Positions 6,363-13,310 of a DNA stretch of 17,797 bases are shown piece by piece. The DNA comes from Deltaproteobacteria bacterium. Its GTDB lineage: Bacteria > Desulfobacterota_C > Deferrisomatia > Deferrisomatales > JACRMM01. Each line of letters begins with the position of its first letter. Position 1 is the first letter of the stretch. The stretch spans positions 1 to 17,797 of the forward strand of contig JACRCS010000754.1 of the NCBI GenBank assembly GCA_016218905.1, read 5' to 3'. The translations under genes and the position numbers were made by a program. The notes under the pieces are model-generated. The model ran no database searches. It had not been told where the DNA came from and saw nothing but the letters and a program-made list of their open reading frames with translations.

Positions 6363-8630
6363 CTACTCCTCTCTTCCGGACCCGGGGAGCGCCGCCAGGA
6401 CGCGCTCCAGGTTGGCAGGCAGATGGTCGATGCGCGCTCCGCAGGCGTCCGCGAGGGCGTTCACGATGGCCGGCGTGGTGGGGATGAGGGCGGGCTCGCC
6501 GACGCCCTTGGCGCCGAAGGGGCCGGTGGGCTCCGGCTTCTCGACGTAGGCCGGCGTCACGCGCGGCACGTCCGCGGCCGTGGGCATGAGGTAGGTGTCG
6601 AAGTTCGTGTCGCCGCCGGGCGTGTACTCCTCCATCAGGGCCATTCCCAACCCCATGGCGGCGCCGCCGGTGATCTGCCCGAGCACGCCGGGCGGATGGA
6701 TCGCGCGGCCGACGTCGTGGGCCGCGGCGAGCCGTTCCACCCGGACCTCCGCGGTGGCCCGATCCACCGCCACCCGGGCCACCTGCGCCGCGAAGGCGTA
6801 GGTCGCGTACGGGCGTCCCTGTCCCTCTGCGTCGAGGGAGGTGGTGTCGGGGTCGAAGCGGCCCTCGCCGGAGGCGCGCTCGCCGCTCCGCCGGAACGCC
6901 GCCGCCACCTCGGCGAGGCTCACGCCGCGGGTCGGCATGGAGCGGCTCGAGATCGTGCCGCCGGCGAGGACGAGGTCGTCCCGCGGGATCTCCAGGAGGT
7001 CCTCCGCCCGCCGGAGGAGCGCCTCCCGCAGGGCCTCGGACGCCCGCAGCACGGCGCCGCCGGAGACGTACGTCTGCCGGCTCGCCGAGCTCGCGCCGGC
7101 GTTCTCGGTGCGCGCGGTGTCTCCCCGCACCAACCGAAGCTCCTCCGGGGCTTCCCCGAGCACCTCTGCGCAGACCGAGCGCAGGACCTGGTCCGAGCCC
7201 TGGCCGATCTCCGCGGCCCCCGCGTCGAGAGTAAAGGTGCCGTCCTCCTCGAGCTCCACCCGGGCCGCCGAGGGGTTCGACATGGCCGTGTTCCCGATGC
7301 CGTAGTACATGGCCCCGACGCCGATGCCCCGGAGGCAGTCGCTCGGCTCGCAGGCGTCGAGACGCCTTCGCCACCGGTCGCGGAGCCGGCCCACCTTCTC
7401 CAGGCACTCGGCGAGGCCGACGCTCGGCCCCAAGACCTGCCCCGTGACGGTCGTGTCCCCGGGGCGGAGCGCGTTTCGGAGCCGGAGCTCCAGGGGGTCG
7501 AGCCCCAAGGCCTCGGCGAGGAGGTCCATCTGGCTCTCGTGGGCGAACGCCGTTTGGGGCGTGCCGAAGCCCCTCATGGCCCCGCAGACGGGCCGGTTCG
7601 TGTAGACGGCGCGGCTGCGGACCCGGACGTTGGGGACGCGATAGGGGCCGGCTGCGTGGACCGCGGCCCGGACCGCCACCGCGAGGCCGTAGGAGGCGTA
7701 GGCCCCGGTGTCGGCGGTAAGTTCGGCCTCCACGGCGAGCAGCCGGCCGTCCCGGTCGGCGGCGCTGCAGTAGCGCATTACGAGGGGGTGGCGCTTGGCC
7801 GAGGCGAGGAGCGACTCCTCGCGGGAGTAGACGAGCCGCGAGGGCCGGCCGGTCAGCAGCGTGCAGAGCGCGACGTAGGGTTGGACCGAGAGGTCGAGCT
7901 TCCCGCCGAAGCCTCCCCCGGTGGGCGCCTGGAGCACCCTGAGGCGCTCGGGCGGAAGCGCCAGGAGCCGGCAGAGATCGTCCCGGTCGTAGTGGGGATT
8001 CTGCGTCGACGCTGCGACCGTGAGGATGTCGCCTTCCCAGTAGGCGACGCCCGCCTCCGGCTCGAGATACGCGTGTTCGACGAGCGACGTCCGATACGTG
8101 CGGCTCACCACGGCACGGGCGCGGGCGAGGGCCTCGTCGACGTCACCCCGGACGACCCGCTGCTCGAAGAGGACGTTGCCCTTCTCCCGTCCCTCCTGGA
8201 CGAGCGGAGCTCCCGGCTCCAGGGCCTCGCCGGGGCTCCAGAGCCCCGGCAGCGTCTCGGCGTCGAGCTCTACCCGGCGGGCGCCCTCCCGGGCCGCCTC
8301 CGGCGTCTCGGCGGCCACGAGCGCTACGGCCTCCCCGGCGAAGCGGACCTGCTCGGAGGCGAGCATGGGCTGGTCGGCGGTGCTCCGGATGATCCCGAAG
8401 CGGTTCTCACCGGGGACGTCGGCGGCCGTGAAGACCCCGACCACTCCGGGGACGCTCCGTGCCCCGTCCAGCCGGAGCGCTCGGACCCGGACGGGTGCCT
8501 CCTTCGCCCGGGCGACCGCGAGGTGGAGGACGCCGGGGATCCTGAGGTCCGCGGCGAAGCGGAGCGATCCGAGCACCTTCTCGAGGGCGTCGAAGCGCGG
8601 GGCGCGGCTACCGACCGCGGCGGCCGTCAT
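6363..8630 (-). CDS. Molybdopterin-binding subunit of a xanthine-dehydrogenase-family hydroxylase; probable nicotinate dehydrogenase large subunit
   Basis: A 755-residue chain starting at ATG 8630, overlapping the FAD subunit stop by 4 nt (ATGA). Family landmarks run in order: the a/b-hammerhead N-terminus, QVRFAGEAVALVAAE (94-108), GGGFGGK (238-244), AMRGFG (351-356), GQGSDQ (477-482) and GAKGVGEPAL (706-715) with the catalytic Glu712. The full length of a single large subunit is present. In E. barkeri nicotinate dehydrogenase the corresponding part is split into ndhL and ndhM, so this version is unsplit. These enzymes hydroxylate N-heteroaromatics or oxidise aldehydes with water as the oxygen source. 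Substrate cannot be read from sequence. The adjoining ena and hnr genes make nicotinate to 6-hydroxynicotinate the most economical assignment. The CO-dehydrogenase active-site loop with Cys is not seen. Confidence 0.85.
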   Translation of the reverse strand: MTAAAVGSRAPRFDALEKVLGSLRFAADLRIPGVLHLAVARAKEAPVRVRALRLDGARSVPGVVGVFTAADVPGENRFGIIRSTADQPMLASEQVRFAGEAVALVAAETPEAAREGARRVELDAETLPGLWSPGEALEPGAPLVQEGREKGNVLFEQRVVRGDVDEALARARAVVSRTYRTSLVEHAYLEPEAGVAYWEGDILTVAASTQNPHYDRDDLCRLLALPPERLRVLQAPTGGGFGGKLDLSVQPYVALCTLLTGRPSRLVYSREESLLASAKRHPLVMRYCSAADRDGRLLAVEAELTADTGAYASYGLAVAVRAAVHAAGPYRVPNVRVRSRAVYTNRPVCGAMRGFGTPQTAFAHESQMDLLAEALGLDPLELRLRNALRPGDTTVTGQVLGPSVGLAECLEKVGRLRDRWRRRLDACEPSDCLRGIGVGAMYYGIGNTAMSNPSAARVELEEDGTFTLDAGAAEIGQGSDQVLRSVCAEVLGEAPEELRLVRGDTARTENAGASSASRQTYVSGGAVLRASEALREALLRRAEDLLEIPRDDLVLAGGTISSRSMPTRGVSLAEVAAAFRRSGERASGEGRFDPDTTSLDAEGQGRPYATYAFAAQVARVAVDRATAEVRVERLAAAHDVGRAIHPPGVLGQITGGAAMGLGMALMEEYTPGGDTNFDTYLMPTAADVPRVTPAYVEKPEPTGPFGAKGVGEPALIPTTPAIVNALADACGARIDHLPANLERVLAALPGSGREE

Positions 8631-9478
8631 GAGCCCGCCGCTCCGAACGCCTCGCGGGCCGCTCGCGCCACGAGGGAGCGCACGACGGGGAGCTTGTAGG
8701 CCATCGAAGCGCGCGCCCCGGAGACGGCCCGAACCTCGGCTTCCGCCGCCCGCCCGGCGGCGTCGAAACTCGCGTCGCCGAGGTCCCGCCGGAGAGCCTC
8801 CTCCGCCGCGCGAAGTCGACCCGGGCGCGGGAAGACCGCACCGACCGACACCCGCGCGAAGCCCTCCGCGCCGTTCGCGAGCACCGCGACGGAGAGGCGG
8901 CTGATGGCGACGGCGCGGCGGCGGCCGACCTTTAGGAACGCGTATCCGTGCTCCGGTTGCTTCGGGACGAGGACTGCCACGAGGAGCTCCGCCGGGCCGA
9001 GCGCCGTCCGTCCGGGTCGCAGGAAGAACTCGTCGACGGAGCAGACCCTCCGGCCGTGGGCGCCGGCAACCTCGAAGCGGGCCTCGAGCGCGGCGAGCGC
9101 TGGCAGGGTATCGGCGGCCACGGAGGCGTTGACGACGTTTCCGCCGAGCGTGCCGAGGTTTCGGACCTGGACCGATCCCACGACGGCCGAGGCGCGGGCG
9201 AGCACCGGTGCGTACCGGCGGACGAGCGGATCCATCGCCACCCGCGCGTGGGAGACTGCCGCCCCGATCCGGAGCGTTCCGTCCGCTTCCGCGCGGAGCT
9301 CCTGGAGCTCCCCGATGCCCGTCACGTCCACGACCGCCGACGGCGCGACCTTCCCGGCGCGCACGGCCACGATCAGGTCGGTCCCGCCGGCGAGCACCCG
9401 GCCTTCGCGCTCGCCGGCCAGGGCCTCGAGGGCCTCTCCGACGCTCCGGGGCGCGAGGTAGTGGAAAGCGGCGCTCAA
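8627..9478 (-). CDS. FAD-binding subunit of the molybdenum hydroxylase (CoxM/NdhF-like)
   Basis: A 283-residue protein with the two FAD motifs of the family: AGGTDLIV (30-37) and VRNLGTLGGNVVNASVAADT (105-124). The C-terminal CO-dehydrogenase flavoprotein domain follows. No ATG lies near the expected N-terminus. The start is TTG 9478, giving LSAAFHYLAPRSV, which aligns with usual starts (FxYxxPxS). It overlaps the preceding TGA stop as TTGA, with GGAGG 4 nt upstream. The subunit passes electrons from the [2Fe-2S] clusters via FAD to NAD(P)+ or another acceptor. Gene order S-F-L and 4-nt overlaps on both sides indicate a stoichiometric three-subunit complex. Confidence 0.88.
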   Translation of the reverse strand: MSAAFHYLAPRSVGEALEALAGEREGRVLAGGTDLIVAVRAGKVAPSAVVDVTGIGELQELRAEADGTLRIGAAVSHARVAMDPLVRRYAPVLARASAVVGSVQVRNLGTLGGNVVNASVAADTLPALAALEARFEVAGAHGRRVCSVDEFFLRPGRTALGPAELLVAVLVPKQPEHGYAFLKVGRRRAVAISRLSVAVLANGAEGFARVSVGAVFPRPGRLRAAEEALRRDLGDASFDAAGRAAEAEVRAVSGARASMAYKLPVVRSLVARAAREAFGAAGS

Positions 9479-9954
9479 GGGGCCTCCCGGCGGCTCGCGG
9501 TGAAGACCGCCTCGACGATCTGGGTATAGCCGGTGCAGCGGCAGAGATTTCCCGAGAGCGCGGTCCGAATCTCCTCCCGCGTCGGGCGGGGTGTCCGGTC
9601 GAGGAGCGCTTTGGCCGAGAGCAGCATCCCCGGCGTGCAGAAGCCGCACTGGACCGCATGCTTCTCGAGGAACGCCTTCTGGAGAGGGTGGAGCGCCTCG
9701 GGCCCGCCGAGCCCTTCGACCGTGGTGACGCTGCGGCCCTGGACCTTGCCGGCGAGCAAGAGGCAGGCGTTCACGGCCTCGCCGTCCAGGAGCACGGTGC
9801 ACGCCCCGCACTCGCCCACCCCGCACCCCTCCTTCGCGCCGGTGAGGTCGAAGCGCTCGCGCAGGAGCCAGAGGAGCGTGCGGCTCGGGTCGACCTCGGC
9901 CGTCACCGGGCGGCCATTGAGCACGAAGTGGATCGCCTCCTCGCTGCCGTCCAT
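9475..9954 (-). CDS. [2Fe-2S] subunit of the molybdenum hydroxylase (CoxS/NdhS-like)
   Basis: A 159-residue protein with both iron-sulfur sites of the family: plant-type C44-C49-C52...C64 (EGCGVGECGAC) and the helical-domain site C103-C106...C138-C140 (QCGFCTPGM and NLCRCTGY). The start at ATG 9954 has GGAGG 8 nt upstream and gives the standard length. It is the first gene of the tightly packed block C, 91 nt behind the MttB-family gene. The LCRCTGY form is that of FAD-partnered hydroxylases, consistent with the FAD subunit immediately downstream. It shuttles electrons from the molybdopterin centre to FAD. Confidence 0.92.
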   Translation of the reverse strand: MDGSEEAIHFVLNGRPVTAEVDPSRTLLWLLRERFDLTGAKEGCGVGECGACTVLLDGEAVNACLLLAGKVQGRSVTTVEGLGGPEALHPLQKAFLEKHAVQCGFCTPGMLLSAKALLDRTPRPTREEIRTALSGNLCRCTGYTQIVEAVFTASRREAP

Positions 9955-10045
9955 CGCTCAGACCTCCGCCGATCGCCCCCGGCTGCGGGGACCGCGCGCG
10001 GGGAAGCGCCTCTGCCTTACGGGGAGAGGGGTCGCGTCCATGGGC
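9955..10045 (-). other. Spacer between the methyltransferase and hydroxylase genes, with one small hairpin
   Basis: In this 91-nt gap, CCTCTGCC (10009-10016) and the following GGGGAGAGG (10021-10029) can form a stem of about 8 bp with one mismatch and a TTAC loop. No U-tract follows on the minus strand, so termination is doubtful; an RNA-processing or attenuating structure is possible. No clear promoter is visible, so block C may be read through from the regulator promoter. Confidence 0.3.
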
Positions 10046-11488
10046 CTAACGAACCAGACGAGCCACCGCGTCCGAGACCAGGCGATCGAACTCCCCGCCC
10101 AGCTCCGGAGAGACTGCCCCTTCGCCTCCCTGCGCGAGGAGTGCCCTGTATCGCTCCTCGGCCCGGGAGACGATGTCCTTCTTTCCCTTCGCCTCCCAGT
10201 CCTCGCGCGACTCGCGGGTGAAGAGCTTGGTCCGGTGGGCGTCCCGGCAGTGCTCGAACGTGTGGGTGGTTGTCAGAAACTGAGTGCCGGGAGACGCGGA
10301 GAGGAGATCCTCCCAGGCGAGGGTGTCGTCGTCGACGTCCAGGCCGCGCACCATCCGCTTCATGATCCCGACAGCTTCCTCGTCGATCAGCAGCTGCAGC
10401 GGGCTGATTGCGGTGGCAACTTCGAGTTGCCCCGCCGCCCCGAGGATGTCGCCGCCCACGGCGGCGATCGTAGCGCCCAGCAGCGTGCTCTCCATCATCG
10501 ACTGCCCCCCCACGGCCGGCGAATCGGTGCCCCACCCGTAGGTGTGCGTCGGAATCCCGAAGGCGGCCTTCATGAACTCCACGGCGGCAGCCTTTCCTTG
10601 GATGGCCTCCACGCTGGACTGCATGCTCGAGCCCGTCGCCATGTCGGCGGCGAAGACGAGCGGGGTAGCCACGGCCGGCGCACCCGGGTTGAGCACCTGG
10701 GAGACGGCGAGCATCGCCAGGATCTCCGTCGCCGCCAGCAGGATCGTACCCTGGATGGTCATCGGGGCAGTCGTACCCGCGGAGGGGAGGCTGCACAGGT
10801 GCACGGGGATCCCCAGCGGGCAGGCTTGCACCATGACCTCCAGATCCATGTACTTGAATTCGAGAGGGGTCAGGGAGCAGGTGATCATGCTGATGACCGG
10901 CCGCTCGCGAAGCCGTGCCTGGCCGCCGCTCACCGACGCGCCCAGCCGGATCAGGTATTCGACGCTCTCGGCGCTGTACGGCTGGACCCAGACGTGCTTC
11001 CTCGTGTTCTTGAGCGTGCAGCACAGCGCGTGAATGTCCGCGGTCTGCGTCGGCACGTCGCTGGGGGAGGGGAAGGGGCAGAAATCCATGCCTTCCAGCC
11101 GGTCCACCAGCCCGGCCCACTTCTCAATATCGGCGATGGTGACTCTGCGCTTCCGACCGGAGTCCGGGTCCAGATAGAACGGTGCGCCGGTATTCGGCCG
11201 GGCAAAGAAGCTTCCTTCCGCGCTCGGCACCGTGAAGTCGTGGCGCGAATCGGCGCCGGCGTGGAACACCTTCCTGGGCGCCGTCTGGAGGACCTGTTCG
11301 AGAAGGACGCTCGGAAACCGTACTCTCTTCTTTCCGAGGTCGACCCGAGCTCCCGCCTCGGCGAGCTTCTCCAGCACCTTCCCGTGGTCCATCTTCACGC
11401 CGTTGTTCTCCAGGAGCTGGAAGACCCGGTCGCGAAGGAGCGCGCACTGCTCTTTGGAAAAGAAGCTCAATCGGGCGTTGAGCGGCAT
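10046..11488 (-). CDS. MttB-family (trimethylamine methyltransferase-like) non-pyrrolysine quaternary-amine methyltransferase
   Basis: A 480-residue protein. ATG 11488 is chosen because GGAGAA lies about 7 nt upstream and the MttB fold begins there; an upstream TTG at 11527 would overlap the regulator gene. Family features include ARPNTGAPFYLDPDSG early on, a central TPLEFKYMDLEVM, HTYGWGTDSPAVGGQ, GGDILGAAGQLE and a C-terminal segment ending in the SREDWEAKGKKD type. The frame contains no internal amber codon, so the pyrrolysine of true MttB is absent, as in MtgB, MtpB, MtcB and MtyB. Those enzymes move a methyl group from glycine betaine, proline betaine, carnitine or gamma-butyrobetaine to a corrinoid protein. 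No corrinoid protein gene is in this window. Next to nicotinate genes, trigonelline (N-methylnicotinate) is an attractive substrate; that is inference. Confidence 0.82.
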   Translation of the reverse strand: MPLNARLSFFSKEQCALLRDRVFQLLENNGVKMDHGKVLEKLAEAGARVDLGKKRVRFPSVLLEQVLQTAPRKVFHAGADSRHDFTVPSAEGSFFARPNTGAPFYLDPDSGRKRRVTIADIEKWAGLVDRLEGMDFCPFPSPSDVPTQTADIHALCCTLKNTRKHVWVQPYSAESVEYLIRLGASVSGGQARLRERPVISMITCSLTPLEFKYMDLEVMVQACPLGIPVHLCSLPSAGTTAPMTIQGTILLAATEILAMLAVSQVLNPGAPAVATPLVFAADMATGSSMQSSVEAIQGKAAAVEFMKAAFGIPTHTYGWGTDSPAVGGQSMMESTLLGATIAAVGGDILGAAGQLEVATAISPLQLLIDEEAVGIMKRMVRGLDVDDDTLAWEDLLSASPGTQFLTTTHTFEHCRDAHRTKLFTRESREDWEAKGKKDIVSRAEERYRALLAQGGEGAVSPELGGEFDRLVSDAVARLVR

Positions 11489-11504
11489 GGTCCACTTCTC
11501 CGCG

Positions 11505-12050
11505 TTACCAAGTCGGGGGGCAAACAACCCACACGACCTCTACATCCTCCTCCGACTCGTTGACCCATGTGTGGGGGAGTACGGACGAGTAATAAAAGCT
11601 CTCCTTCGGACGGACTTGAAACGTCTCGTCGCCGACGGTGATCGTGAGCGCGCCTTTTATGACGAACCCGAACTCCTGGCCTTGATGGGTATAGGGTTCT
11701 CTCGAGCCTCCAAGCGGTTTGATCGTGGTGAAGAACGGCTGCATCAGACGTCCTTGTGTCGATGGCACCAGCTGTTGAACTTTGGCGTCCCATCGGCTCA
11801 GGTAGACGTTCTTCCTATCGAGTTCCCGGGTGACGATCTGCTCCCCTCCGTCGTTGTTGTCGAAGAAGTCGACGATATTGACGGACAAAGCTGCGGCGAT
11901 CTTCTTGAGCATGGCGATAGAAGGCGAGGTATGCCCATTCTCGATCTGGGAGATGAGCGCACCCGTGCAACCGGCAGCGTCGGCCAGGCCTTTCAAGGTC
12001 AGGTGCCGCGCCTCTCGGAAGGCCTTCAGCTTGGTCCCGATCTCGTCCAC
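11505..12050 (-). CDS. XRE-family transcriptional regulator with C-terminal cupin domain
   Basis: A 181-residue protein. Residues 6-60 form a Cro/C1-type helix-turn-helix (LKGLADAAGCTGALISQIEN, then TSPSIAMLKKIAAAL). Residues 105-179 form a small cupin barrel with H122 and E126 (YTHQGQEFGFVIKG) and H160 (LPHTW). This layout is that of regulators such as PuuR and SutR, in which the cupin senses a small ligand. The start is GTG 12050 with GAGGA about 4 nt upstream; no in-frame ATG lies nearby. It stops 16 nt before the methyltransferase start, so the two are co-transcribed. It probably controls its own promoter through the palindrome upstream and perhaps the whole downstream run. Ligand unknown. 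Confidence 0.88.
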   Translation of the reverse strand: MDEIGTKLKAFREARHLTLKGLADAAGCTGALISQIENGHTSPSIAMLKKIAAALSVNIVDFFDNNDGGEQIVTRELDRKNVYLSRWDAKVQQLVPSTQGRLMQPFFTTIKPLGGSREPYTHQGQEFGFVIKGALTITVGDETFQVRPKESFYYSSVLPHTWVNESEEDVEVVWVVCPPTW

Positions 12051-12073
12051 CGATTCCTCTTCGCGGGTCTCGC

Positions 12074-12102
12074 ATAAGTTTCGCTAATCGACAGTAAAGC
12101 AA
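12074..12102 (-). promoter_or_regulatory. Possible sigma-70-like promoter for the regulator-methyltransferase unit
   Basis: On the minus strand TTGCTT (12097-12102) and ACTTAT (12074-12079) are separated by 17 nt in a locally AT-richer stretch. Each hexamer matches the consensus at only three positions. A start near 12067 would leave a short leader with the GAGGA site. Weak on sequence alone; position is the main support. Confidence 0.3.
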
Positions 12103-12109
12103 CGCTTTA
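12095..12109. promoter_or_regulatory. Palindromic operator candidate TAAAGC-AAC-GCTTTA
   Basis: A perfect 6-bp inverted repeat with a 3-nt spacer lies 45-59 nt upstream of the regulator start and overlaps the possible -35 hexamer. A second, wider pair, CGCTAA (12082-12087) and TTAGCG (12107-12112), partly overlaps it. XRE dimers bind such short palindromes, so autoregulation is plausible. Confidence 0.45.
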
Positions 12110-12160
12110 GCGCCCGGTCAATGGGAAACCGGGGGGCGACGCCGTCGAGCCGGGCCCCAC

Positions 12161-12180
12161 CGGCCTTCCTGAGGAGGCCG
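12161..12180 (-). terminator. GC-rich hairpin after tctC (possible weak terminator)
   Basis: CGGCC-T-TCC-TGA-GGA-GGCCG folds into an 8-bp stem with one bulged base, about 60 nt past the TctC stop on the minus strand. No U-tract follows, so it is not a canonical intrinsic terminator. It could separate block A from block B or mark a Rho-dependent region. Confidence 0.25.
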
Positions 12181-12238
12181 CTGGGCACCAGGGCATCGGT
12201 CAGGCGGTACGTCGAAGGGTCTCGACCATGACCGGCAT

Positions 12239-13240
12239 CTATTTGATGGACTCGATCAAGGCCTTATGGGCCATGTAGGTTTCGTAGACTCCGAGAGCGA
12301 CGTCTTTGGTGTCCTTGGGGCTGAGCACCGGCTTCGTCGTGTAGTTCGCCTGCCGCATCTTGCTTTCCAGTTCCGGATCGTTGAGGGCGGAGGAGACTGC
12401 CTTCTCGAGGACCGCCCTGACGTCGGCGGGCAGATTGGGCGGGGCGAAGAGAGTGTTTCCCGAGGCCATGACCTCCATCACGTTCTGGCTGATGTTGATG
12501 CCGATCTCCTTGGCCGTCGGGACGTTCGAGAGCTCCGGCACGCGGCGCTCCGAAGCGACGAACACGGGCTGCAACTTGCCTTCGCTGGCCGTGATGTGTT
12601 TGCTTGCGCTGTCCCAATTGAAGAAGAAGAGATCGACGTCTCCCCTCATGGTGGCGACCGCGGTTTCCGGAAACCCGTCGTACGTGATGAACACGGGCGT
12701 GAAGCTCAACTCCTTGGCGAGGAGCGCGGCCTGGAAGACCGTGGAGGAGGTCCCCCCGATCTTGACCTGCTGTCCCTTCAGATCCTTGATGCTCTTGAAG
12801 CGGCTTCTCGCACTGAAGACGACCATGTAGGGCGCGTACCCCGTCCTGCAGAAGTACGTCAGCTCTTTCGGGTTCCGCTTGCCGAGCTCGTCTCGGACCA
12901 GGAGAAGGCCGATCGAATTGGTGGCCGTAATCCCCATCGTGTACCCGTCCGGCTTGGCGTCGAAGGCCTTCAGGAGCCCGACCTTTCCCCCGGCTGTCGG
13001 CTGGTTCTCGACGATCACCTCCGCCTCTTTGGGAAGGTACTTCTTGATGTAGTTCGCGAGAATCCGTCCCTGGGTGTCGACTCCTCCGCCCGGCTTGAAG
13101 GGGACCACGAGGGTGATCGTGTGGTCGGGATAAGAGGCTCCGAACGACTCGCCGCCCACGAGAGCAGCGCCGAGCGCGAAGAGCGCCGCAAAACCGACCA
13201 CCGTCCAGTGCTTCGTTCGTTGTGCCTTCCTTCTTTCCAT
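12239..13240 (-). CDS. tctC: Tripartite tricarboxylate transporter substrate-binding protein (TctC/Bug family)
   Basis: A 333-residue secreted protein. A basic N-terminus (ERRKAQRTK) and a hydrophobic core (about 13-30) precede a likely signal-peptidase site near FGA|SYP (residue 35). The mature protein opens with YPDHTITLVVPFKPGGGVDTQGR, the hallmark start of Bug/TctC proteins (VPF.PGG..D..R). PTAGGKVG (about 81-88) and PDGYTMG (97-103) follow the family pattern. ATG 13240 is fixed by AGGAGG 7 nt upstream. It acts in the periplasm, delivering a carboxylate-bearing ligand to the TctA/TctB permease encoded 70 nt upstream. Bug proteins bind many ligands, nicotinate and other aromatic carboxylates among them, so import of the pathway substrate is possible but unproved. 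Confidence 0.9.
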   Translation of the reverse strand: MERRKAQRTKHWTVVGFAALFALGAALVGGESFGASYPDHTITLVVPFKPGGGVDTQGRILANYIKKYLPKEAEVIVENQPTAGGKVGLLKAFDAKPDGYTMGITATNSIGLLLVRDELGKRNPKELTYFCRTGYAPYMVVFSARSRFKSIKDLKGQQVKIGGTSSTVFQAALLAKELSFTPVFITYDGFPETAVATMRGDVDLFFFNWDSASKHITASEGKLQPVFVASERRVPELSNVPTAKEIGINISQNVMEVMASGNTLFAPPNLPADVRAVLEKAVSSALNDPELESKMRQANYTTKPVLSPKDTKDVALGVYETYMAHKALIESIK

Positions 13241-13247
13241 GTTCGGA

Positions 13248-13253
13248 CCTCCT
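13248..13253 (-). promoter_or_regulatory. Ribosome binding site AGGAGG that fixes the tctC start
   Basis: AGGAGG followed by 7 nt and ATG 13240 decides between this start and a longer open frame reaching 13360, whose extra residues would precede the signal peptide. Confidence 0.7.
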
Positions 13254-13310
13254 CTGTTGTCGTTCCGACGTTCGGCGCGCGCCTGTGCCGATTCGTTTTG
13301 CGTGGCGAGA

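Noticed and set aside
6363..8630. Carbon monoxide dehydrogenase large subunit (CoxL)
   Set aside because: The active-site loop typical of form I CoxL (Cys-containing AYRCSFR) is not present; the neighbours ena and hnr point to a heteroaromatic acid.
6354..8699. Plus-strand open frame of about 780 codons opposite the molybdopterin subunit
   Set aside because: It is antisense to a gene with full family motifs. Its translation is Gly/Arg/Ala/Pro-rich without recognisable domains, the usual mirror of GC-rich coding DNA. The same holds for long plus-strand frames at 2192-3817, 3735-5258, 4741-6549, 9533-11563 and 13239-14819.
10009..10029. Terminator between the methyltransferase and the hydroxylase
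   Set aside because: The stem has a mismatch and no U-tract on the minus strand; kept only as a weak hairpin.
10046..11488. Pyrrolysine-containing MttB
   Set aside because: The frame is open for 480 codons with no in-frame amber before the end. The terminal TAG lies where the family ends.
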